Of a stretch of DNA of 64,000 bases, positions 34,124 through 45,959 are shown in pieces. Origin of the DNA: Siphonodentalium dalli (Eukaryota > Mollusca > Scaphopoda > Gadilida > Siphonodentaliidae); the NCBI GenBank assembly GCA_032622095.1, contig CP136066.1, positions 2,815,784-2,879,783 of the forward strand. The letters run 5' to 3'. Made by a program: the position numbers and the translations under genes. The notes beneath the pieces are model-generated. The model did no database searches. It saw only the letters and a program-made list of their open reading frames with translations, and had not been told where the DNA came from. Numbering within the stretch: the first letter of the stretch is position 1; every line of letters starts with the position of its first letter.

Positions 34124-34509
34124 GGTTGGGAAGAGTTGTGTGAGGAAGTGGCTATATGGACCGCGCTGGTCACTCAGTGCATGGAGGCGTGGTCTATCTA
34201 TTGCATGCGCACGACTGTAATGTAGAGTTCAGTCCCCTGCATATGATGTGCTGGCCAGACCACTGCAATCACCTGCACATAAAGTAAGGACATCTTATTT
34301 GTTCTCATAAATGCACTGGAATAGATATGTTTGTTGTCGGTTACAATTCATTGTTACGTGATCTGCCTATGTTATAAATAAAACAATGAATGGAAACACC
34401 AATATATATCCAGCGACGTCTACGCTCATGCTACGAATTACCACTGCGTGCGCGTCCGCACTGTTGAAGACTGTCTATTTTTATAAATGTGAAAAATATA
34501 ACAGAACAA

Positions 34510-34746
34510 ATGGCTTCTGCTGTCAGAGAAACTCCAAAAAAAATTTATATGTCATCTTGTTATTCTTTTTTAGCGTCTGATAAACACTGGGGCTCAACAA
34601 TTCCAAAAGATTTGGATCTAACCGATTTTACTCCGGCTATTTTGCAACAGATTCCGATTCTATTTCAATGTTTAGAAGGTTTGTGCAGCTTTCGATCGGA
34701 GAAAAATAATTTTATTGACAGAAAGTTGCGCGTAACGGATGCATGA
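34510..34746 (+). CDS. Unrecognised small ORF downstream of the ISRE-like site
   Basis: 78 codons from an ATG in good context (ACAAATGG). It contains KHWGSTIPKDLDLTDFTPAI and ILFQCLEG, which read like a folded protein segment, but match no family I know. A TTCTTTTTTAG|CG inside the frame could be a splice acceptor, and GAAG|GTTTGT further on a donor, so the true coding part may be an exon at about 34574-34680 instead. No neighbours in operon-like arrangement. Treat as a weak candidate only. Confidence 0.25.
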   Translation: MASAVRETPKKIYMSSCYSFLASDKHWGSTIPKDLDLTDFTPAILQQIPILFQCLEGLCSFRSEKNNFIDRKLRVTDA

Positions 34747-35343
34747 TGATTTCACTGTTCCTCAGATAACAAAATAATCGTCATAGTTTGGTGACTGTCA
34801 GCAACTGCGTAGTTAAGAAATTGCTCCGACTCGTTTCCGATTCCATGGTTAAAATCAGGATATAACAGCTATGTAAACATTGTTGTTAGTCAGATTTGCA
34901 TTGCTAATCAATGTCCAATTGGTCCAATAAGATAATAAAATTTGTATAAATTATTGACATTAAAGACATATTATCAGGTCAGGCACATTCTGAATTCCAC
35001 TATTATAGTGGTATTCCACTATTATAACGAACCAAAGACGTTTGGGTCGTATATAGGCTATATCTGATTTTGTGACGTCACCAATTTTTAAGTAATACGA
35101 CCCTTGGATTTTGAATTTTGGGGAGCAGAAATGTCGCACATAGGATCGGTGGGCCTAAAGCATTATTGTCGTAAAACTTGAAACTATAGATATATTACTG
35201 TAGTCTATAGGCAGTAATAATATATAATGATTATAGCAACCACCCGGGTGGGTGTTTATACCTAAGGCGTGTGTGAATGATGACGTCATATAATTTTTCT
35301 ATATATATTTCTATACGATGGAACGATTTTCAGGAAAGAGTGT
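34747..35343. other. Intergenic, no gene recognised
   Basis: Short repeated CCACTATTATA motifs near 35000; nothing else supportable. Confidence 0.35.
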
Positions 35344-35972
35344 ATGCTATTTGGTAAGCGTGAGAAGGAACCCCAACCGGGAAGGTCCGATTTACGCATG
35401 CGCACAAATCTAACAGGATGGTCTTTCGTCGCAGGCTATCCAGCATTAACGGTGCGCGGATATCAACAAAGTTTTGAAGATGCCGATTTGAACTTGAAAA
35501 GCTGAATACTGAAATAACTGAATGTTCAATAACATTAACAATCGGTTATAAATCACGATATATTTAGAGCATATGTATTCGACCAACCACGATTAAATAA
35601 AATAAAAGTTAGATACTTACATTAATTTGACACATTGTTAATGTTATGCAACTTATGGCCAATTTCAGTCGACGAGTGACTCCGGTGAGTCAGTGACAGT
35701 AACATTGGTGAGGATTTTTAATTTAAGACTTCTCATCACTTCACGGTCTTTGAAAAGTGAAGTGGGTGGGTGTGTGACACTGTTAAATGACTGTCTAATC
35801 TCCAACTTTGGTAAACAATGTCAACAATTGGAAATTTGTACCTGACACCTTTGGAAATTTCAGACCAAAAACAGATTCAGATACTGAAAGTAGTTGAAAC
35901 TGTTCTGAATCTGAAACTGATAGCTTGAATTTCCAAACAGTATTTAATTTAGTGTAAAATTTGTTGTTTTAA

Positions 35973-36392
35973 AGATGCATAATCCGAATTAATGCTCCCA
36001 GATGACTATTTCTTTGGGGATTTATTGAGTTGAGAAACCCACCCATCAAAGCTCAGGTTGATCAGATATCGATTTTTGAAATTTGTTATTTCTCGAAATG
36101 TGTAATTATTTGTGGCCCAGAAAATATTCGTCAAACCAACGGTCTTGGACAAAATTGCGGATGAAGCAGTGGATGAAGATGGATAACTCTAAAATCAAGT
36201 GGTAATATGGCCAAATTTTGTTGAACAACATGTTGATAAATAACACATTTTGAGAAATGTTATACCATAGTTGACAGCCGTTAGCATTATTATGTTGTAA
36301 TTGATCGATTCTGATAACAAAAGCGTATTTTGAAGAAATGTTGTTCAGTTGTAACTTGTTGATATGGGGACTCGGATTGAGTACCTTTAAGA
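35973..36392. mobile_element. Nested element of the GGTACTCAATCCGATCAG MITE family, longer form
   Basis: Begins GATGCATAATCCGAATTAAT with GACTATTTCTTTGGGG and ends CTCGGATTGAGTACCTTTAA. The interior matches 47000-47230 (TTGAGTTGAGAAACC, TTTGTGGCCCAGAAA, TAACTCTAAAATCAAGTGGT). About 400 bp. Confidence 0.7.
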
Positions 36393-37469
36393 TTAAGACA
36401 AAAAGTATGAAAATGTTTAAGTACCATCTGTAAAATGTCTACCAAATAGTAATGATTCTGGTAACGCACCGCTACTAATTTAGACCTCTGCCCCAATTTA
36501 ATTGCCCCCCCCCCTAGGATATATGGTAACTTGAGACCAATCATATACAAAATATAACTACAATCTCACCTCTGGTTAGTGGTTAAGTAGTCCTACATAT
36601 TTTCAGTGACCATGGTCCAATCATTTTAGGGATATGATTAACTATTTAATTAAAATTGTTTATTATTTCCCCTGTAAGTCGTCTGATACCAGCAGACTTA
36701 AACCTATGTAACAATTTTCAGCTCCATGGGTCCAACTGTTTTAGGTACATGTATGTAATTAATTTATAATATTTAATTAAATTTAATCATGAATACTTAG
36801 TGCCCTTTTAAGACATCTGATCATTATCTGATTATGATGTCAATGGCAAATATTCTGATTTAATTGACAAACAAAGAAACAGAATTGGTTGGTATTAGTA
36901 TAGATACCAGTACTTTTTAACAGCATCGGTTTGCCCTACCACTAGGCTACCAGCATCATATCAATTCATCAGGATCCACCAGCAGCATAGCAAATTAGCA
37001 GTACCACTTAACCAGGGGTGAATACATCTATTGAGGAACATACACAGCGTGTGCTTATCCCAGACATCAGCAGTGTCTGGGCCATGCAGGGACATAAGGA
37101 AAGAAACAAATGGATTACACAATAATTTGCCTTCATTTAGGCTTCATTTATAATTTCCAATACCTAGAATAATATGCTATAATGTATGTGTTTGGTTGAT
37201 GTTCTAGGCTTATTTTCAGGTGCATGTGCCATCCCAGGCAACCCCAATTCATTTGAAGGGGAATAACAATGGGCATTAGCTGAATCTTGCCTACAAATCT
37301 ATGAACATTTTTAATCTAATGTTATGGAATGTATTCTTATTTATAGCCACACATACTCACATAGTGTGGGAACTTTTAAGTTTTTACATACTGCATTATA
37401 ACCCCCAAAACTTGAAAACTACTACATGTATCTTCTTTATTTGCTTTGCAATCAAGTTACGCTGAATAT

Positions 37470-37843
37470 GTCACTCTCACCGGTTTTCTGTGATAAAGTT
37501 ACCCAGGTTCCTGAAATTGTGATAAAGTTAGTTAAGTTACCCAGGTTGGAGAAGAATGTGATAAAGTTACCAAGGTTAATAATAGTTCATGTTTAGCAAC
37601 AAATTATGGATTTTTGTGATCAAAATGACGAACTACAATACTAATATGTCTTAATTTATGCTTGATAAGGGCTATTACTTGCCAAAACTGAACAATATTT
37701 CCCTCTGTCACTTTTAAATCGAGTTGATATTGTGAGATTTGCTTAACCTGGGTTACTTTATCACAATTCTCACCAACCTGGGTAACTTTATCACAAAATT
37801 AGGAACCTGGGTAACTTTATCACAGAAAACCGGTGAGAGTGAC
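37470..37843. mobile_element. MITE with GTCACTCTCACCGG ends and GTGATAAAGTTACCCAGG repeats
   Basis: Left end GTCACTCTCACCGGTTTTCT, right end its complement. Three copies of GTGATAAAGTTACCCAGG (or variants) follow inwards from each end. The inverted repeat continues outwards for GCTGAATA with one mismatch. Nested inside the MULE; no coding. Confidence 0.88.
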
Positions 37844-38638
37844 CTATTCAGCTCAAGTTACCCCATAGCCAAGGAGGTTTTTCAATATCAGTACCAATTG
37901 CACATTAAATACAAAAATTTCTTAAACTATCAGGGTGTATACAGATGTACTAGTAATTCAAGAGAAAGAAATCTGCAAATTTTGAAATGATTTGGCACCT
38001 AATTTAACAGAGATAAAAATAATGCGATAAGAAATTAGAGCTGAGCTGAGTACAATTTAAAATATTTTTTAGCGGGGTGGGGGAGGGGGGGAATACAATT
38101 AGTAGGGGTGGATATCTGAATATAATAGGGGCTGGTGGGTTACAGTAAACAAAGGCCTTATTATTATATATATTTGTTTTTAAACAACATGATTAAAAAA
38201 AGAAAATAATCAAAGAAAATGACAAAATTTTATATTATTAGATTATTTTATCTTAGCATTTGGATCTTAATTAGCATTTCTGATTTAAATGATTGTGCCA
38301 ATTCACTTAATCACCGCGACTGACAATTCAATGTTCCAGGATGCGTTCACTGTGGACTGGGGTATACTATAAACTAAACCTATAACTTATCATTTATTCA
38401 TTATTTTGAATTTACCTTTTTTAGTATTTATCCGTTTTATCACCCCCCCCCCCCAATCAATCCGCCACCTCAGCATTGCTCCAACACCACTATTTATTCC
38501 ATGCCAATGTTTGAGATCGTATGCATAAAACGCCATCAATTAACCATTTGTTTAACTTATATCTTATAAAGAGCGTTTATTACTTATTATTAATAAAGAG
38601 CGTTTATTACTTTTTATTGACATGAAAAATATATTTAC

Positions 38639-38951
38639 CTTCTATGTGGTTGTTTGTTCGAACGGTGTGTTCGAATACACACCATTCTGGTATGGTGAAT
38701 CGATCGCTCTCTATCCATTGATTCTTGACATAGGTCACAAACTCTTTTAGCTTTGTTGAATTGGCCTGTGCTTCGATGCTGTCAAATGTTGGCCGGATAT
38801 GCGATGATGTATTGCTGTGTTGGTTTGTCCTTCCTGTACGCCGTGGCCAGTCCGACGTCGGCAACCTTTCTGAATACAGCCTGCGACCAATGGAATACAC
38901 AGCCCTTAATGTCCTTCCCAGGAAAAACGGAACGGACGGCTTGCCAAGCAG
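38639..38951 (-). pseudogene. MULE transposase exon, frameshifted
   Basis: Bounded by a good acceptor (CTATTTTCAG before 38951) and donor (AG|GTAAAT after 38639). In one minus-strand frame the first half reads AWQAVRSVFPGKDIKGCVFH and then WSQAVFRKVADVGLATAYRK, the MULE pattern 'A....FP....GC.FH..QA..R....GL'. A frame change near 38800 leads to HIRPTFDSIEAQANSTKL, VKNQWIESDRFTIPEWCVFE and HTVRTNNHIEG, the conserved C-terminal signature RTNN..EGWH; the WH would lie on the next exon. A short stretch is missing at the frame change. It once encoded the DDE enzyme that cut and pasted this element; it is now broken. Confidence 0.85.
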
Positions 38952-39068
38952 CTGAAAATAGAAAAACACATTATACACTACTGTACATAATTGATATATA
39001 ATAAAGTATTTTTATTTTTTTTAGAAAAAGATAGCACATGCCATTTTGTTGTTGAGAAAAGTCAGTGT

Positions 39069-39299
39069 TTAATTTGACGTGTCTTGTAGTCGGCATGATG
39101 AGCAATTGAAACTTATTTCAATCAAACCCTCCTTGGCCTGGAAATACTGCCGCTGAGAAATTCCGGTATTGCATGTTCTGTGTTGCCATTTGCCGCATGT
39201 GTTGCAGTCAACTGCTTGCTGACGAGGACGTACATTCCTATTACACTTAATACACGGGTAGTCTATGAGCTGATTTTGACGGAGATTGTACGAAGGCAT
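39069..39299 (-). pseudogene. PHD-finger exon of the MULE-encoded gene
   Basis: From ATG at 39299 (MPSYNLRQNQ): Cys pairs CIKC, CNTC, then H-x2-C (WQHRTC) and a final CSSC make a PHD-like C4HC3 zinc finger. PHD-type fingers of this kind precede the transposase in many MULE-derived genes of marine invertebrates. It lies about 120 bp upstream of the transposase exon, too close to leave room for the normal middle of the protein, so an internal deletion is likely. The frame closes at 39069 without a clear donor. Confidence 0.7.
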
Positions 39300-40483
39300 G
39301 ATGAAGATGTGATATGGTGAAGTCAATTTCATTCAACTATATAGTCTAAAAGTCGTTAGATCTGATGCGGTAAAACAAACAACTGATCAGTTCTAACTGA
39401 AATGCACTCAGCAAACTTATCTAAACAAACATCGAATAGTTCTCACTGAGATCATATCAGCATCAGAAAGACGACTCTTTATATTCTACCGACTGTTATA
39501 CAAACACTTGGTGCCAACGTGAACAGAGTGTGAACAACTGTCAAAATTTTTATTCGTTTTCTCATTGAATCTTCATTAATCATAATTCCTTATAGTGTTC
39601 GAACGTGATATTTGGATTTACCACGTAATTTGTAAGTAATAACTTCAATATATTCACAATAAACTTATCATAAACCTAAAATAATCTCATAAAATATGTC
39701 AAACAAACTAATGACAAAACATCATAAAAGTAATAACAAACATACAAATAATGTCAAACAAAACATCATAAAAGTAATAGCTTCATTTAATTTATTCATC
39801 CAATATATTATTAAAAAATATGTCCACATAATTCATAAAACTTAAAACATAAAATCTCCCGTCCCAATATATTGGTATAAACCTAGGAAGATTCGGCCGA
39901 TAAAACCCGCCGAATCTTCCCTGCCGAATCTTCCCTCCGCCGAATCTTCACGGACCCATTTGGATAGACTGCCATAGGCCTAAATAATTCCGATAATTTA
40001 GCTGCCATAGTATGATAGTTTTTAACATTGTAATGAGTGCTAAAAATAGACTCAACGAAACAATCACAAATTTCGCTGCAAAATGTTCATTTAATCTAAA
40101 TCTACGGCGACTTACGGTAGCATATATAATCAATGTAACGACATATTCACTGGTCCATGTTGCATCTAGATCCTATTATATAATTATTTTATTATATAGA
40201 CTAATTCGTATGTTTTAATCGCTCATTTTCGTCATGTTTTGAACTTGAAATGACAGCGTACTCAATCACATTGAATGTGACGTCACAAATTATTCGGTCA
40301 AGGTCATAAATCCAGACCTTCCCGGTTGGGGTTCCTTCTCACGCTCACCATGCTATTTAGCGAAATTGACACGTGACTTCCGATTAGCAACTGTTTAAAA
40401 TTGCGGAATCGGAATTGAACAACGAGATAAAATGCCACGGCTCATGACGTCATTTACGTCATGTTGGCTTTGTAGGTGCAACA

Positions 40484-43400
40484 TTCACCCTTTCACGATG
40501 GGAGACGCGCTAGTGCAGCATTAATGTTTTTTATTACGGGAGCTGTGCTGGTGCAGCATTAACCATTTCACGACGTGAGCTCTGCTGGGCAGCATTAACC
40601 CTTTCATGACGGGGAGCTGTGCTGGAGCAGCATTAACCCTTCCATGACGGTAGTTGAGTTGGTGCAGGATTAGTTATTTCATGAAGGGAGCTGCGTTGGT
40701 GCAGCATTAAATATTTGATGATGGGAGCTGCATTGGTGCAGCATTAATTAACTCTTTCATGACGGGAGCTGCGTTGATGCAGCATTAACTATTTCATGAC
40801 GGGAGCTGCGTTGGTGCAGCATTAACTATTTCATGACGGAGCTGCGCTGGTGCACCATTAATTATTTCAGGACGGGGCTGCGTTAGTGCAGCATTAATTA
40901 TTTCATGATGGGAGCTGCATTGGTGCAGCGTTGACTCTTTCATGACGGGAGCTGCGCTGGTGCAGTATTAATACATTTCATGACGGGAGTTGCGTTGGTG
41001 CAGCGTTAATTATTTGATGATGTGAGCTGCGTTGGTGCAGCATTAACTCGTTCATGACGGGAGCTGCGTTAGTGCAGCATTAATTATTTGATTATGAGAG
41101 CTGCGTTGGTGCAGCATTAACTCTTTCATGACGGGAGCTGCGTTAGTGCAGCATTAGTTATTTGATTATGGGAGCTGCGTTGGTGCAGCATTAACTATTT
41201 CATGACGGGAGCTGCGTTGGTGCAGCATTAATTATTTGCTGATGGGAGCTGCGCTGGTGCAGCATTAATTATTTCATGACGGGAGCTGCGTTGGTGCAGC
41301 ATTAGTTATTTGATGATGGGAGTTGCGTTGGGGCAGCATTAATTCTTTCATGACTGGAGCTGCGTTGGGCAGCATTAATTCTTTCATGATGGGAGCTGTG
41401 CTGGTGCAGCATTAACCTTTTTATGACGGGATCTGTGTTGGTGCAGTATTAACCACTTTCATGACGGGAGCTGCGCTGATGCAGCATTAATTCTTTCATG
41501 ACGGGATTTGTGCTGGTGCAGCATTAATTAATTAATGACGGGAGCTGCGTTGGTGCAGCATTAACTAATTCATGACGGGAGCTGCGCTGGTGCAGCATTA
41601 ATTATTTTATGACGGGAGCTGCGTTGGTGCAGTATTAATTATTTGATGATGGTAGCCCGCGTTGGTGCAGCATTAACTATTTCATGGCGGGAGCTGCGCT
41701 GGTGCAGCATTACTTATTTCATGACGGGAGCTGCGTTGGTGCAGCATTAACTCTCTCATGACGGGAGCTGCGCTGGTGCAGCATTAATTATTTGATGACG
41801 GGAGCTGTGTTGGTGCAGCATTAACTCTTTCATGACGGGAGCTGAGCTGGTGCAGCATTAATTATTTCATGACGGGAGCTGCGTTGGTGCACCATTAATT
41901 ATTTGATGACGGGAGCTGCGTTGGTGCTGCATTACTCTATCATGACGGGAGCTGCGCTGGTGCAGCAATAATTATTTCATGACGGGAGCTGCGTTGGAGC
42001 AGCATTAATTATTTCAAGATGGGAGCTTCGCTGGTGCAGCATTAATTATTTCATGACGGGAGCTGCGTTGGTGCAGCATTAGTTATTTCATGATGGGAGC
42101 TGCATTGGTGCAGCGTTGACTCTTTCATGACGGGAGCTGCGCTGGTGCAGTATTAATACATTTCATGACGGGAGTTGCGTTGGTGCAGCGTTAATTATTT
42201 GATGATGGGAGCTGCGTTGGTGCAGCATTAACTCGTTCATGACGGGAGCTGCGTTAGTGCAGCATTAATTATTTGATTATGAGAGCTGCGTTGGTGCAGC
42301 ATTAACTCTTTCATGACGGGAGCTGCGTTAGTGCAGCATTAGTTATTTGATTATGGGAGCTGCGTTGGTGCAGCATTAACTATTTCATGACGGGAGCTGC
42401 GTTGGTGCAGCATTAATTATTTGCTGATGGGAGCTGCGCTGGTGCAGCATTAATTATTTCATGACGGGAGCTGCGTTGGTGCAGCATTAGTTATTTGATG
42501 ATGGGAGTTGCGTTGGGGCAGCATTAATTCTTTCATGACTGGAGCTGCGTTGGGCAGCATTAATTCTTTCATGATGGGAGCTGTGCTGGTGCAGCATTAA
42601 CCTTTTTATGACGGGATCTGTGTTGGTGCAGTATTAACCACTTTCATGACGGGAGCTGCGCTGATGCAGCATTAATTCTTTCATGACGGGATTTGTGCTG
42701 GTGCAGCATTAATTAATTAATGACGGGAGCTGCGTTGGTGCAGCATTAACTAATTCATGACGGGAGCTGCGCTGGTGCAGCATTAATTATTTTATGACGG
42801 GAGCTGCGTTGGTGCAGTATTAATTATTTGATGATGGGAGCCCGCGTTGGTGCAGCATTAACTATTTCATGGCGGGAGCTGCGCTGGTGCAGCATTAATT
42901 ATTTCATGACGGGAGCTGCGTTGGTGCAGCATTAACTCTCTCATGACGGGAGCTGCGCTGGTGCAGCATTAATTATTTGATGACGGGAGCTGCGTTGGTG
43001 CAGCATTAACTCTTTCATGACGGGAGCTGAGCTGGTGCAGCATTAATTATTTCATGACGGGAGCTGCGTTGGTGCACCATTAATTATTTGATGACGGGAG
43101 CTGCGTTGGTGCTGCATTACTCTATCATGACGGGAGCTGCGCTGGTGCAGCAATAATTATTTCATGACGGGAGCTGCGTTGGAGCAGCATTAATTATTTC
43201 ATGATGGGAGCTTCGCTGGTGCAGCATTAATTATTTCATGACGGGAGCTGCGTTGGTGCAGCATTAGTTATTTGATGATGGGAGCTGCGTTGGTGCAGCA
43301 TTAACCCTTTCACGACGGGAGCTGCGTTGGTGCAGCGTTAACCCTTTGGTGACGGGAGCTGTGCTGGTGCAGCATTAATTCTTTCGTGACGGGAGCTGCG

Positions 43401-43896
43401 TTGGGGCAGCATTAATTCTTTCATGATGGGAGCTGCGTTGGGCAGCATTAATTCTTTCATGATGGGAGCTGTGCTGGTGCAGCATTAACCTTTTTATGAC
43501 GGGATCTGTGTTGGTGCAGTATTAACCCTTTCATGACGGGAGCTGCGCTGGTGCAGCATTAATTCTTTCACGACGGGAGCTGTGCTGGTGCAGTATTAAT
43601 TATTTAATGACGGGAGCTGCGTTGGTGCAGCATTAACTCATTCATGACGGGAGTTGCGCTGGTGCAGCATTAATTATTTCATGACGGGAGCTGCGTTGGT
43701 GCAGCATTAACTATTTTATGATGGGATCTGTTCTGGTGCAGCATTAACCATGTCATGACGGGTAGCTGTGCTGGTCCAGCATTAACCCTTCCATGGTGGG
43801 AGCTGCATTGGTGCAGCATTAACCATTTCATGACGGCAGCTGTGCTGGTGCAGCATTAATTATTTTATGACGGGAGCTGCGTTGGTGATGAAAAGC
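40484..43896. repeat. Satellite array, 37-bp monomer, about 90 copies, with higher-order structure
   Basis: Monomer core TCATGACGGGAGCTGCGTTG followed by GTGCAGCATTAATTATT. Two successive blocks, about 40905-42089 and 42090-43274, match monomer for monomer (for example CAGCGTTGACTCTTTCATGA recurs 1185 bp apart), giving a 32-mer higher-order repeat. The core GGGAGCTGCGCTGGTGCAGC contains the short inverted pair GAGCTGC/GCAGC. No ORF runs through it. Confidence 0.97.
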
Positions 43897-44880
43897 AAAT
43901 TCGGGATACAGCATGTGTGGTTGCTCCACTACGTGTCACGTATGATTCATATTATGCAAGATGATATTTATATATGTATTTTATCTTGGATTACGCTAGA
44001 ATATGGTCATAACCAATAAATAATTTGAATTTGTATATTGTCGTAATCGGTTGTCAAGACCAACACAAATCAGTCGATGATTGTTTACAAATTAAAAAAC
44101 ATTTTCCCAGAAAACTAATACCAGTCGCATCAATGCCCATGTAGAGAATATCTTCAATTTTCTATCGGTATTTTAGATAGATTCGTGCAATATTCAATAT
44201 TCAAAGTTTAAAGCGGAGTAACCCGGGCCAGGCTATTAACTTGTTTCGATCATCGACGAATATTTCGATTCAGTCAATCAGTGCTCGTCGATAAAATCTA
44301 AAAATAAATCCGATAAATAAAATTTGATGATAACATATAGTTCCAAACGCATTGACAATTTAAACCCATAATATTCTGCAATTGTATGAAACAAACTACT
44401 TATTTAATTGTATTGAGGTTTACTAATGTTATAAAATGTTGTATTTCTAACAACAACGGACGAAGAGATGTGAGTTTGTGCTATAAATTAATACGCAATC
44501 ACAATTCACAAATAGTCCCGCCGCAGAAATAATTCGTGAACACGAGGTGCAATTTATGTGAATATCGGCATAAACCGAGCACAACAACCGACTGTGACTA
44601 GCAGGTAAGCTACGTCAGTATGTGTGCATATTTGTGAACTCCATCTGTCCATAATTTCTAAGCATAGATACTTTCAACGTGATGACAATTTTGCAAATGA
44701 AAACAACAGAAAACTTGGAAAATTCGATGCACCATCAAAACATCAATCATGGTAGGCCTATTGTCAATGTCATTATGTTCAAATTTCTACATGGTGATAT
44801 TCAATCAGCAACCATTGATTAGATGCCAACAACAATCAATGAATCATTGCACTAAGTGAACGTTACATTAACTTGCTTAA
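43897..44880. other. Intergenic, no gene recognised
   Basis: AT-rich unique sequence; no coding region or repeat supported. Confidence 0.4.
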
Positions 44881-45251
44881 GGGTACATTCAGACAACCAC
44901 GATGCAAATTGCAATAGTAAGTGGACAGATTTCCGTCGTAGGAAGTAACTGGTAGCTGGACTGCGCATGTCCACGTCCAAATCGTAGGGCATAAAATAAC
45001 ATCAAGCTCTTGATTTTAGATGCTAAACCGTGGCATTCTTGGTTATCACCACTTGCGGCTTAATCGCAGTCGTGTGTACATAAAAATCGAAGCTTGAAAT
45101 GATAGCAGGCCAGTAGTCAATCACATGCTTTAGGAACAATCTATGATATCATAATGTATGCAACATCGCAAGCGTCCGAACAAACTATCGACGATCATGT
45201 CGGGCTTGGTTCCTCTACTTACGATTGAATCATGGTCGTCTGAATGTACAC
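44881..45251. mobile_element. PIF/Harbinger-type MITE
   Basis: Left end GGGTACATTCAGACAACCAC; complement of right end GTGTACATTCAGACGACCAT. TAA precedes the left end and TAC follows the right, a 3-bp duplication with one change. Related in sequence and length (371 bp) to the clean TTA-flanked copy at 22302-22667. Confidence 0.75.
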
Positions 45252-45283
45252 TACTAAGGCAACCATGCATGATTCAATTGTAA

Positions 45284-45956
45284 GTGCCACCACACACACT
45301 GCGATTAAAATCGTAAGTGTGGAAAATCGCAGGAGGAAGCATCCAATGCGCATGCCCACGATATGGCCCACGTAGCCAAATCGTAGCGATCAAGCACTGT
45401 TTGATTTTACCAGGAAAATCGTGGCGTGACCTTGGCAACGCACGCGATCGTAGCTGTCACATGACCACTGTCGCACTGGTCATGTTGTAAATACCACGAA
45501 AATTAAACATTCAAAAATGGCGCAACGTTTACAAACTTCTTGCACTTACAAAAACGAGGCCACATTGGTGGAGATGTGGCACGACAGGGAGTGCATGCCT
45601 ATACCATATATCAGGCAAGGAGAAGAGGGCTGTCGCAATTGTTGAAATTCAATTGGGGCAGCTGAGCCTGTTGAGTTGACAGGTACAAAAATGTCAAAAT
45701 AAAAACAATATTCAATTTCACTTGAACTTTCAACATCAAATTGTTAGTTTAGAAAATTTAGAAACATGCCATGCATATGTATTTAGTTGCATAATGTGGA
45801 GAATGTGGTCTAACGTTTTGCTATCATGTGATCGATCACGTGGATAAAATCGTAGCTGTAAACATCGCAGCACCATAGCGTCTGCGGGCAAGCTACTATT
45901 TCTCCACCTACGATTTTCTCCACTGACGATTTTAACCGTAGTGTCTGCGGTGGCAC
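45284..45956. mobile_element. PIF/Harbinger-type element, 673 bp, TAA duplications
   Basis: Inverted ends GTGCCACCACACACACTGCG and (complement) GTGCCACCGCAGACACTACG, extended by TTAAAATCGT, flanked on both sides by TAA (45281-45283, 45957-45959). TWA duplications are characteristic of PIF/Harbinger. It contains a 42-codon ORF at 45517-45645 and no transposase. Confidence 0.85.
45517..45645 (+). pseudogene. Truncated MADF/Myb-like N-terminus inside the Harbinger element
   Basis: ATG to stop, 42 residues (MAQRLQTSCTYKNEATLVEM...). The LVEMWHDRECMP segment resembles the first helix of MADF/Myb-SANT domains (LVELW..REC.Y), the DNA-binding protein that PIF/Harbinger elements carry beside their transposase. 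It stops after the first third of such a domain. A closely similar frame begins at 12125 in the truncated copy. Short, so identity is tentative. Confidence 0.4.
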
Positions 45957-45959
45957 TAA

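Larger units (their letters stand above)
35344..40358. mobile_element. Mutator-like element (MULE), 4997 bp between 9-bp target duplications
   Basis: The element proper is 35353-40349. Its ends are GGTAAGCGTGAGAAGGAACC at the left and the complement of GGTGAGCGTGAGAAGGAACC at the right; about 35 bp of inverted repeat with one mismatch. Both ends abut the identical 9-bp sequence ATGCTATTT (35344-35352 and 40350-40358), the duplication length typical of Mutator. The interior holds, on the minus strand, a PHD-finger exon (39299-39069) and a MULE transposase exon (38951-38639), the right kind of genes. The transposase middle is missing and frameshifted, so the copy is dead or non-autonomous. MITEs are nested at 35973-36392 and 37470-37843. 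Confidence 0.88.

Noticed and set aside
33817-34173. Minus-strand ORF opposite the ISRE-like site
   Set aside because: No family resemblance or start context; low-complexity Ser/Thr content.
36880-36990. tRNA-derived SINE head on the minus strand (TAGCCTAGTGG resembles an A box)
   Set aside because: No B box at the expected distance and no repeated tail.
40484-43896. CRISPR-like array
   Set aside because: There are no unique spacers; it is a contiguous 37-bp satellite in an animal genome.
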